Shown here: positions 27,301 through 34,531 of the stretch, piece after piece
Layout of the letters: every line of letters begins with the position of its first letter
Position numbering within the stretch: position 1 is the stretch's first letter
Assembly: GCA_017509715.1 (NCBI GenBank)
Contig: JAFWOU010000001.1
Span: 88,761-152,760 of the forward strand
Length of the DNA stretch: 64,000 bases
Reading direction: 5' to 3'
Source of the DNA: Paludibacteraceae bacterium
GTDB lineage: Bacteria; Bacteroidota; Bacteroidia; Bacteroidales; Paludibacteraceae
Translations under genes and position numbers: made by a program
Notes under the pieces: model-generated
The model's database searches: none
Seen by the model: only the letters and a program-made list of their open reading frames with translations
Told to the model about the DNA's origin: nothing

Positions 27301-27725
27301 GAACTTTCAACTTTGAACTTTCAACTTCTCTCAACTCTCAACCCTCAACTCTCAACTATACCCTCATCCCCGAGGACGTGGAGATCATCACAGAAGATAT
27401 GCCGGGTTGGCTGGTAGCCAACAACGGCATTCTGACCATCGCGCTGGATATTGAGTTGACCGACGAGTTGGTAGAAGAGGGTCTGGCACGTGAGTTGATC
27501 AACCGTATTCAGAACCTCAGAAAGCAGAGCGGACTGGAGATCACGGACCGCATCCGCGTGACGATCCAGGATGTAGAGACGATCCACAACGCCGTGCTGC
27601 ATTGCAATGACTACATCGCATCGCAGGTACTGGCCACCCAGCTGGAGTTGGCACCGAGTTGCGAGGGCGAGACGATCGATATTGATGGACAGAACATACA
27701 AATCAAAATAGAAAAAGCATCATGA
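24369..27725 (+). CDS. ileS: Isoleucyl-tRNA synthetase
   Basis: An 1118-residue class I synthetase that charges tRNA-Ile. The HIGH-type motif is in PSANGMPGIHHVMAR and the KMSKS-type loop is NKMSKRLGNA. The central editing domain has the family segment IAWTTTPWTLPSNTALCV. Two repeat-derived insertions are visible. The first is at about residues 728-738 (DGQPTVNRQSK, from an 11-bp repeat at 26550-26582). The second is at about 978-996 (ELSTSLNSQPSTLN, from 7-bp repeats at 27302-27358). Both fall in loops between conserved blocks and keep the frame. The stop overlaps the next start (ATGA). Confidence 0.97.
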   Translation: MKHFKEYKQLNLAALSEEVLAEWEKEHLFEKSVETREGHPAFLFFEGPPSANGMPGIHHVMARTIKDTFCRFKTMQGYQVRRKAGWDTHGLPVELGVEKMLGITKEDIGKKISVDEYNAACRKEVMKYTAEWTKLTKQMGYWVDLNDPYITYDNKYIETLWYLLKELYKKGYLYKGYTIQPYSPAAGTGLSSHELNQPGCYRDVKDLTCTAKFHLKDGRYIIAWTTTPWTLPSNTALCVGPKIDYVEIALESGEHIILAEARLSAYFENAEIVARYKGTDLVGLEYEPLFPWVNPGPGAYRVIPGDYVTTEDGTGIVHIAPTFGADDKKVGDAAGVPGLYMQTKDFGPRPMVDFTGKYWKIEDLDEAWVAANVNTELYGKYAGRFVKNAYDPTLTEKDESLDLHLCLEMKADGRLLKTEKHVHSYPHCWRTDKPVIYYPLDSWFIKSTMARDEMIALNKTINWQPESTGTGRFGQWLNNLNDWNLSRSRYWGTPLPIWRTEDGKEEICIGSIAELFAEIDKSVKAGFMTANPWPKHVVGDYSKENYDPSVIDLHRPYVDNIILVSPSGKPMKRELDLIDVWFDSGAMPYAQNHYPFENADAPRTADFISEGVDQTRGWFFTLHAIHTMIEGQVAYKNVISTGLVLDKNGNKMSKRLGNAVDPFTALEKYGADAVRWYMLTNSAPWENLKFDPEGVDEVRRKFFGTLYNTYGFFALYANVDGWQPASLTDGQPTVNRQSKPTSSQDRTEIDRWILSKLNSLVKEVTEAYETYEPTKAGRAISDFVQDDLSNWYVRLNRKRFWGGEMNADKQAAYETLYTCLKTVAQLMAPNAPFYADRLYRDLVGETVHLSEWPKADESLIDLNLERQMYLAQQATSMILSLRKRAEKNVRQPLQKAVIPTPDQETTDALLHVAELIKSEVNVKELVVVPAEQSEIRLVKKIKPNFKVLGKKVGAQMKALAAAISAMSQEDIEKMEKEGTFNFELSTSLNSQPSTLNYTLIPEDVEIITEDMPGWLVANNGILTIALDIELTDELVEEGLARELINRIQNLRKQSGLEITDRIRVTIQDVETIHNAVLHCNDYIASQVLATQLELAPSCEGETIDIDGQNIQIKIEKAS
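26550..26582. repeat. 11-bp tandem repeat inside ileS
   Basis: Three copies of ACCGACGGTCA at 26550, 26561 and 26572 (the third reads ACCGACAGTCA). They encode a polar linker just before the conserved EIDRWILS block. Confidence 0.92.
27302..27358. repeat. Heptamer array inside ileS
   Basis: About eight 7-bp units in two sub-families, ACTTTSA-like (27304 onward) then TCAACYC-like (27331 onward). They encode the Ser/Thr/Asn/Leu-rich stretch ELSTSLNSQPSTLN in the C-terminal part of IleRS. Confidence 0.9.
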
Positions 27726-28165
27726 AAGCATGCACATTTCGTAAGTCGGCACTCCGACTCCTATTCTTTGCGCTGGCAGGTGCGGCGCTGACCGGTTGTA
27801 TCCCCACCACGCAGCCCACGTTCTACCTGCACGATCTGCAGGGACTCTGGCAAGAGAATAACACCCAGCACTACGTACGCTTCACCACCGAGCAGAGCGA
27901 CGAGGCGGGCTACCTCTACGGCCGCGAGTGGGACGAAGGCGAGGATGTCTTCGAAGAAGACCTGGTGCCCCACGGCAACGGATGGTTTAAGTACCTGTTC
28001 GAAACCGATAATCAGAAGTTGACGGAGATCCACTTGATGGACAACGGCGGTGCGGAGATACCCAAGATATACGTGGTGACCAAGCTGAATAGCACCACGC
28101 TGGAATACTACGAGAAGGATCATAAGGCCATCACGTACCGTTTTCAGAAGATGGTAGATAAATAA
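27722..28165 (+). CDS. Small lipoprotein, lipocalin-like
   Basis: A 147-residue lipoprotein (LTGC lipobox). After the anchor it has a W-containing first strand (LHDLQGLWQENNTQHYVRF) and a short beta-rich body ending YRFQKMV, similar to the small lipocalin-like lipoproteins common in Bacteroidales. The function is unknown. It overlaps ileS by 4 bp and is followed 6 bp later by the AsmA-like gene, so these genes are probably co-transcribed. Confidence 0.6.
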   Translation: MKACTFRKSALRLLFFALAGAALTGCIPTTQPTFYLHDLQGLWQENNTQHYVRFTTEQSDEAGYLYGREWDEGEDVFEEDLVPHGNGWFKYLFETDNQKLTEIHLMDNGGAEIPKIYVVTKLNSTTLEYYEKDHKAITYRFQKMVDK

Positions 28166-28171
28166 ACGGCT

Positions 28172-31100
28172 ATGAAACTGTTTTGGAAGATACTCAAGAT
28201 CTGCGGCATCACGTTGGCAAGCCTGATCGTGGTCACGTTGCTGGCTGTCGGCATCGCAATATGGATCGTGTTCACGCCGGACAAGGTGACGCCTATCGCC
28301 CGCGATTTTGCGGACGAGTATGTCACGGCTCCGCACCAGTTGGGCGAGGTGGATCTGACTTTCTTCTCCACCTTCCCCTACTTCGGCGTGCGCGTCGAGG
28401 GGCTGGAAATCGTGAATCCCGTTGAGGGCGCACAGAGCGACACGCTGCTGGCGGCCAAGCAGGTGGTAGCCACCATCGACCTGATGGCTTTTCTCAATCA
28501 GAAGAAGCTGGACATCGGTACGCTGACGCTTCGCGACGTACAGGCCAATATCTTCATCGATTCGCTGGGGCAAGCCAACTGGAACGTGTTTAAGTTGCCG
28601 CCCGACACCGCTGCGGAAGACACCTCGGCTTTTGAGTTACCCTTCGACGAGATACGCGTCGACAACGCCATGATGGCCAGCAACCGACTGAGTTTCGTGG
28701 ACCGCAAAGACAGCATCGAGGCCTCAATCCAGGGTTTTGCCTTTGATGCGGCCATCGACGGTTGGGACGACATACGGGTGCAGCTGAAGACCCTGGCTGT
28801 GAACGCTCGCGTCAAGGAGACCACCTATGCCACCGATGCCCAGATCAGCATCGATGCACCAGCAGCTGTTCATCTGGATAGCATGTATTTCGCCTTGCGC
28901 GATGCATCCGTAGCGGTCAATGACCTCAAGCTTGGACTGGACGGCTGGATCGCCCTGAAGCCCGACATACGGATGGACATGAAAGCTACGGCCGAGAAAT
29001 GGGATATCGAGCAACTGCTGGCGCTGGTGCCGAAGCAGTTTACCCGGGCGCTACGCGACATCGACGCCAAGGGATTGCTCACGCTGGAAGCTTCGGCCAA
29101 GGGTGTGTATAACGACTCGACAATGCCCGTGGCAGATGCCCACGTGCTGCTGGAAGATGCAACGGCACAATACAAGCCAATCCCCTTAGTTGCCGAGAAT
29201 GTGCAAGCGGATATCACAGCGCACCTCGATTTGAACGACTCGCTGGCTTCCACGGCCTCGCTGAGCCTAGAGGCCGATACGAAGAAGAGTCACGTAAAGC
29301 TGACGGGTAGCGGCAAAGAACTGCTGGCCGATGCAGAGATTGATGCGCAAGCCGAACTGGATGCCAACCTGCCGGACTTTGCATACTTCCTGCCGAAAGA
29401 TATGAAGTTGGCCGGCAAAACGAAAGGCCAGGTGAGCGTCAAAGCACGCCTGTCGGAACTCCGGAAAATGCAACTCCGTCAGAGCAAGATAGATGGCGAC
29501 TTCGACCTCAAGAAACTCGATGTACGCATGAGCGACCTGCAGGCCCAGTTGCCGGAAGGCAAACTCAAGGTGCGTCTGCCGAATCGCAAACCCTCGGCGC
29601 CGACCTACCGATGGCTGGATGCCAATTTGCAGATCAGCAATGTGGACGTGCGGATGGGCGACATGCGCGTCAAACTGACGCAACCTACGCTGCGTGCCGA
29701 GACCAACGACCTCATGCATGGCAAGCAGATGGATGTCAATGCCTCGCTGGCTGCGGCACTGTTGACGGCCAAGTCGGACAGTATGGACGTGACGGGCAAG
29801 CAGCCCAAGTTGGCGGCTAAGATGCAGTATGACACCCGCTCCGGTGCGCTGCCGACGATAGACGCTACGCTCAATATGACCGGACTGGATGCGCAGTACA
29901 CCGATATCGACGCCGTGCTGAAGCAGACCAATCTGGTAGCCCACATGCATAGCGATCCGCAGCAGAAAGAGATGATGCACCTCAAGGCCGACCTGCAGAC
30001 GCCGGACCTGAGCGTCAAGAAGGGGGATAGCATCCAGGCACGGCTGACCGCTCCTAAACTGGCAGCCACGATGCAGTATAACAGCCAGGATACCACGACC
30101 TTGCCGACCATCGATGCCACGCTCGACTTCGCCAATATGGACGGTACGTTCTCCGATATCACCACTTCGCTCAAGCAGGCTAAGTTGACAGCCGGCGTTC
30201 GCAGCGAGAAGAACAAGAAAGACGAACCGCAGATCAAGGCCTCGCTGGCCTCCGCGGCTCTCAAAGTCATGATGGGCGAGACGGTGAAAGCCAAGACACA
30301 AACCATCTCGATGGATGCCAAGGCACATTATAACCCCAAGTACAAGAAGAACCTGCTGCTGCAGTGGAATCCCCATCTGCGCGTCAACCTGCAGCAAGGC
30401 GAAGCCGAACTGGCGATGCTGACCATGCCGATTATCATACCGTCGATCGACTTCTCCTACACCAACAAGATCTTCAAGATCAACCGCTCGCAGGTGCACC
30501 TGGGCAGTTCAGACTTCACCCTCTCGGGCGACGTGAACGATATCGGTCCGTGGCTGCGCGGCGAAGGCATATTGAAGGGTGAGTTGAATTTTGAGAGCGA
30601 CTATACCGACGTCAACGAGCTGATGGCACTCTTCTCGGCCGATGAGGGAAGCGAAGAGCAGACAGAGGAGTCGAAAGCTAAAAGTCAAAAGTCGAAAGAC
30701 ACACCGCACGAAGGCCCGTTCCTGGTGCCGACCGATGTGGATCTGGCGCTCAATACCCGTATTGGTACCGCCGATGTATTCACCGAGCAGATATACGACG
30801 TAGGCGGCAAGGTATACGTGCGCAACGGCATTCTGGCGCTGGAGGAGATGGGCTTTGTATGTAATGCCGCCCGTCTGCAACTGACGGCCATGTACCGCAC
30901 GCCTCGCCGCAACCACCTCTACCTGGGTCTGGATTACCACATGCTGGACGTAGATATCGACACGTTGATTGACATGATACCTACCGTCAAGGAGATAGTA
31001 CCGATGCTCAATTCGTTCAAGGGCAATGCGGAGTTCCACCTGGCAGCCGAGACCTACCTCAACCAGAATTACGAACCCAAGATGTCCACCCTGCGCGGTG

Positions 31101-31519
31101 CGGCCTCGCTGTTTGCCAAGGACCTGGTAGTCATGGACGGCCAGACATTCACCAAGATCGCCAAACTGCTTAACTTCAAGAAGAAGACAGAGAACAAGGT
31201 GGATAGCATCTCGGCCGAGTTGACGGTATACAAGAACGAGATCGACGTCTATCCGTTCTGCGTGCAGATGGACAACTACATGGTGGCGATGGGCGGACGG
31301 CATAATACCAACATGACCTTCGACTACGACATCAATGTCCTCAGCCCGATCTACCTGGGCGTCAACGTGAGCGGCAACCTGGATGACTTGCATATCAAGT
31401 TAGCCAAGTGTAAGTGGGCTAAGGACTTCAAGCCCCTGTTCCACCGCAAGGTGGATACCGAGTCGGCCGACCTGAGACGTCGCATCCGACAGTCGATGCA
31501 AAAAAATGTTAAAATTTAA
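28172..31519 (+). CDS. AsmA-family membrane protein
   Basis: An 1115-residue protein with one N-terminal transmembrane helix (about residues 10-33) followed by a long periplasmic beta-rich body. The opening (FADEYVTAPHQLGEVDLTFFSTFPYFGVRVEGLEI) and the C-terminal domain (LGLDYHMLDVDIDTLIDMIP ... MDNYMVAMGGRHNTNMTFDYDI) are those of AsmA-like proteins, which form bridge-like structures thought to move lipids between membranes. Two near-copies of an 83-residue unit follow one another, starting KLAAKMQYDTRSGALPTIDA and KLAATMQYNSQDTTTLPTID. A heptamer array (30674-30701) encodes KAKSQKSKD in a linker. It overlaps the M3 peptidase open frame only if that gene starts early. Confidence 0.85.
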   Translation: MKLFWKILKICGITLASLIVVTLLAVGIAIWIVFTPDKVTPIARDFADEYVTAPHQLGEVDLTFFSTFPYFGVRVEGLEIVNPVEGAQSDTLLAAKQVVATIDLMAFLNQKKLDIGTLTLRDVQANIFIDSLGQANWNVFKLPPDTAAEDTSAFELPFDEIRVDNAMMASNRLSFVDRKDSIEASIQGFAFDAAIDGWDDIRVQLKTLAVNARVKETTYATDAQISIDAPAAVHLDSMYFALRDASVAVNDLKLGLDGWIALKPDIRMDMKATAEKWDIEQLLALVPKQFTRALRDIDAKGLLTLEASAKGVYNDSTMPVADAHVLLEDATAQYKPIPLVAENVQADITAHLDLNDSLASTASLSLEADTKKSHVKLTGSGKELLADAEIDAQAELDANLPDFAYFLPKDMKLAGKTKGQVSVKARLSELRKMQLRQSKIDGDFDLKKLDVRMSDLQAQLPEGKLKVRLPNRKPSAPTYRWLDANLQISNVDVRMGDMRVKLTQPTLRAETNDLMHGKQMDVNASLAAALLTAKSDSMDVTGKQPKLAAKMQYDTRSGALPTIDATLNMTGLDAQYTDIDAVLKQTNLVAHMHSDPQQKEMMHLKADLQTPDLSVKKGDSIQARLTAPKLAATMQYNSQDTTTLPTIDATLDFANMDGTFSDITTSLKQAKLTAGVRSEKNKKDEPQIKASLASAALKVMMGETVKAKTQTISMDAKAHYNPKYKKNLLLQWNPHLRVNLQQGEAELAMLTMPIIIPSIDFSYTNKIFKINRSQVHLGSSDFTLSGDVNDIGPWLRGEGILKGELNFESDYTDVNELMALFSADEGSEEQTEESKAKSQKSKDTPHEGPFLVPTDVDLALNTRIGTADVFTEQIYDVGGKVYVRNGILALEEMGFVCNAARLQLTAMYRTPRRNHLYLGLDYHMLDVDIDTLIDMIPTVKEIVPMLNSFKGNAEFHLAAETYLNQNYEPKMSTLRGAASLFAKDLVVMDGQTFTKIAKLLNFKKKTENKVDSISAELTVYKNEIDVYPFCVQMDNYMVAMGGRHNTNMTFDYDINVLSPIYLGVNVSGNLDDLHIKLAKCKWAKDFKPLFHRKVDTESADLRRRIRQSMQKNVKI
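30674..30701. repeat. Heptamer array inside the AsmA-like gene
   Basis: 7-bp units AAAGCTA, AAAGTCA, AAAGTCG and AAAGACA, encoding a charged linker (KAKSQKSKD). The unit AAAGTCR is shared with potA (41161-41188) and birA (51621-51645), where it lies on the opposite strand but also in the sense orientation of the gene. Confidence 0.85.
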
Positions 31520-31523
31520 GCAT

Positions 31524-33605
31524 ATGAAAAAATCAGTATTTTTAGGACTTATGGCAATGAGTTTAATTGCTTGTACATGCAAGGATGAATGCCCTACTAC
31601 GTATTCCGTACCGGCATTCGACCAGATCAAATTGGAGGAGTTCATGCCTGCTTTTGAGGCAGCTATCCAAGAGCAAAAAACCGAGGTGGACGCTATTGTC
31701 AACAACAGCGAGGAGCCCACTTTTGAGAACACCGTCGTAGCGCTCGACCGCACCGGCCTGAAGCTCGACAGCATCTCCGGAATCTTCTTCAACGTGCTGG
31801 AGGCTGACGGCAACGACGAGTGGAACGAGATCGCCGAGAAGGTATCGCCCCTCTTGAGCGACCTGAACGACGGCATTCTGCTCAACGAGGCGCTCTTCCA
31901 ACGTGTGAAGGCTGTCTATGACCAGCGTGAGTCGCTGGGTCTGACGCCGGAGCAGATGCGACTGTTGACCGAGACCTACAAGTCGTTCGTCAACAACGGT
32001 GCCCAACTCAATCCCGAGCAGAAAGCCCGTCTGATGGAGATCAACAAAGAGCTGGCTCTGCTAAGCCTGAAATTCGGCAACAACGTGGTAGCCGAGACCA
32101 ACGCTTATCAGTACTTTGTGAAGGACGAGTCCCAACTGAAGGGTCTGCCCGAGAGCGCCAAAGCCGCCGCAGCCGAAGAGGCAGAGGCAGCCGGTCATAA
32201 GGGCGAGTGGCTCTTCACGCCCAAGCGCACCAGTTTCACCCCGGTGCTCCAGTACTGCGAGAATCGCGAGCTGCGCAAGGAGCTGCTCATGGCTTACACC
32301 ACCCGTGGCAACCACGACAACGCCAATGACAACAAAGAAGTGATCAAGCGCACCATGGCGCTGCGTATCGAGAAAGCCAAACTGTTTGGCTACGACTGCC
32401 CCGCCGACTATATCCTGGCCGACTGCATGGCTAAGGACTCGAAGACCGTGGATAAGTTCCTGGCATCGGTATGGACGCCATCGCTGGAGGCGGCTAAGCG
32501 TGAGGCTGCCGAACTGCAGAAGATGCTGGAGCAGGACCTGCCGGGCGAGAAGTTGCAACCCTGGGACTGGTGGTACTACGCCGAGAAACTGCGTGCCGAG
32601 AAGTACAACCTGAACGAGGAAGAGCTGAAGCCCTACTTCGAACTGAACAACGTACGCAAGGGTGCCTTTGATCTGGCTACCAAACTGTATGGCATCCAGT
32701 TTGAGAAGGTGGACAACATGCCGGTATATAATCCGGAAGTGGAGGTATTCAAGGTGACCGAAGCCGACGGACGTCTCGTAGGCTTCCTCTATACCGACTA
32801 TTTCCCGCGCGCAGGCAAGCGTCCGGGTGCATGGATGAACAATATCTCTTCGCAGTATATCGACGCCAACGGCGTGGATCATCGTCCGGTGATCATCAAC
32901 GTGGGTAACTTCAACAAGCCTACCGCAGGCAACCCCTCGCTGCTCTCGATGGACGACGTAGAGACCCTCTTCCATGAGTTTGGTCATGCCCTGCACGGTC
33001 TGCTCTCCAAGGCCCACTATAAGAGCCTGAGCGGAACCAATACGCCGCGCGACTTCGTGGAACTGCCCTCGCAGTTCATGGAGAACTACTGCTACGAGCC
33101 GGAGATCATCCGTACCTATGCGCGTCACTACAAGACCGACGAGGTCATCCCCGATAGCCTGATCGAGAAGATCAATAATGCCGGTAAGTTCAACCAGGGA
33201 TTCGTCACCACCGAACTGCTCTCCGCATCCATCCTGGATATGGACTACCATGAGTTGACCACTGTAGACGGACTGGATGTCAATGCCTTTGAGGCCGCTT
33301 CGATGGCTAAGATGCAGATGATCCCGGAGATCATCGTACGCTATCGCTCCACGTTCTACAACCATATCTTCACCACCGGCTACGAGGCTGGCTACTACAG
33401 CTACACCTGGTCGGCTGTGCTGGATGCCGATGCGTTTGCAGCCTTCAAGGAGACGGGCAACATCCTGAATCCGGAGGTAGCTAAGCGTTTCCGTCACTTG
33501 CTGGAGCAGGGCGGTACGCGTGATGCACAAGAGCTCTACCTGGAGTTCCGCGGCAAGGAAGCCGATCCGCAGTACCTGCTGCGCCGCAAGGGATTCATCG
33601 AGTAA
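31524..33605 (+). CDS. M3-family metallopeptidase lipoprotein (oligopeptidase/dipeptidyl carboxypeptidase type)
   Basis: A 693-residue zinc peptidase with the active site LFHEFGHALHGLLS (HEFGH). The C-terminal part is typical of the M3 family (FNQGFVTTELLSASILDM and AGYYSYTWSAVLDADAF). A lipobox (LIAC) follows the signal peptide, so it is probably periplasmic and processes short peptides. ATG 31524 is chosen because the signal peptide starts there; an in-frame ATG at 31506 lies inside asmA. It may supply the peptides imported by transporters such as OPT, which is only an inference. Confidence 0.93.
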   Translation: MKKSVFLGLMAMSLIACTCKDECPTTYSVPAFDQIKLEEFMPAFEAAIQEQKTEVDAIVNNSEEPTFENTVVALDRTGLKLDSISGIFFNVLEADGNDEWNEIAEKVSPLLSDLNDGILLNEALFQRVKAVYDQRESLGLTPEQMRLLTETYKSFVNNGAQLNPEQKARLMEINKELALLSLKFGNNVVAETNAYQYFVKDESQLKGLPESAKAAAAEEAEAAGHKGEWLFTPKRTSFTPVLQYCENRELRKELLMAYTTRGNHDNANDNKEVIKRTMALRIEKAKLFGYDCPADYILADCMAKDSKTVDKFLASVWTPSLEAAKREAAELQKMLEQDLPGEKLQPWDWWYYAEKLRAEKYNLNEEELKPYFELNNVRKGAFDLATKLYGIQFEKVDNMPVYNPEVEVFKVTEADGRLVGFLYTDYFPRAGKRPGAWMNNISSQYIDANGVDHRPVIINVGNFNKPTAGNPSLLSMDDVETLFHEFGHALHGLLSKAHYKSLSGTNTPRDFVELPSQFMENYCYEPEIIRTYARHYKTDEVIPDSLIEKINNAGKFNQGFVTTELLSASILDMDYHELTTVDGLDVNAFEAASMAKMQMIPEIIVRYRSTFYNHIFTTGYEAGYYSYTWSAVLDADAFAAFKETGNILNPEVAKRFRHLLEQGGTRDAQELYLEFRGKEADPQYLLRRKGFIE

Positions 33606-33616
33606 GACCTGAACGC

Positions 33617-34531
33617 ATGGGGCTCCTGCTTAAATACATATCCAAACTGTCTCTACCGGTAGCTATCCTGCTACTGGTAGGGATTGGTTTGCTATGGTTG
33701 CCCTCGTTTACGGAGCATAATGGCGGCAACGTCATGCTCACGCTGCTGCTCACACTCCTCTCGGCTGCGTTGCTGCAGTTCTTCTTCCATTTCTCGGGTA
33801 TGACGCGCGACACCGACATACTGCCGGCCGTACTCTATTTTGCGGCTATCTCGGTGTTCCCCACGCTCCACACGCAATGGCAAGCGCAAGTCGGTGTATG
33901 CGCTATGCTGATCATCATGCATATCCTCTTCCGGGGTTTTCGTGAGAAAGAGACCGCCCAAGATGCCTTCATCTCCTCGCTGCTCCTGCTGCTCGCATCG
34001 CTGCTGGTGCCCGACATGATTTGGCTCTTTCCCTTCATATGGATAGCCTATATCGTCCTCTCCGCCTTCAGCGTGCGCACTATGCTGGCTACGCTCATCG
34101 CCCTGGGCGTGTTTGTCATCTACCTGGGCTTGGGTGTCTATACCCGGCATATGGCCAATCCGTATATCCATCTGCTGGATCGTCAGTTTATCTTTGAGTC
34201 GGCCGACCCGGAAGAATGGGTCATGCAGGCCGCACTCATGTGCATGGGTTGCTATTTCTTCATCATCACGATCATTCGTGTCGACCGCGACAGTGTGCGC
34301 CAGCAGGCGGTGCTGACGCTCTATGCGCTCTTCTTTGCCGCCACTATCATGATGGTGCTCTACCCCATGTCGCCCATGCGCGCCCTGCCGCTGATGCTCG
34401 TGATGCTCACCGGACTGGCTGTGACCTTCATGCGCCAGACCGAGTCGGTTCACCGCGGTCTGGTATTCTTGCTTTATATGGCGCTGCTTGCGGCCGGATA
34501 TGTTGTTCCTACACTGGTGTTCGACATTTAG
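33617..34531 (+). CDS. Polytopic membrane protein of unknown function
   Basis: A 304-residue protein of about nine hydrophobic segments with short loops; the hydropathy resembles the DUF6427-type membrane proteins of Bacteroidota, but I am not sure of the family. It begins 11 bp after the M3 peptidase gene and is the last gene of this plus-strand unit. Its stop overlaps the stop of the convergent TonB-dependent receptor (TTAG, 34528-34531). No transporter signature or catalytic motif is visible. Confidence 0.6.
   Translation: MGLLLKYISKLSLPVAILLLVGIGLLWLPSFTEHNGGNVMLTLLLTLLSAALLQFFFHFSGMTRDTDILPAVLYFAAISVFPTLHTQWQAQVGVCAMLIIMHILFRGFREKETAQDAFISSLLLLLASLLVPDMIWLFPFIWIAYIVLSAFSVRTMLATLIALGVFVIYLGLGVYTRHMANPYIHLLDRQFIFESADPEEWVMQAALMCMGCYFFIITIIRVDRDSVRQQAVLTLYALFFAATIMMVLYPMSPMRALPLMLVMLTGLAVTFMRQTESVHRGLVFLLYMALLAAGYVVPTLVFDI

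Noticed and set aside
29267..30499. 410-codon frame antisense to the AsmA-like gene
   Set aside because: Low-complexity His/Gln/Leu composition and full coverage by a convincing sense gene.
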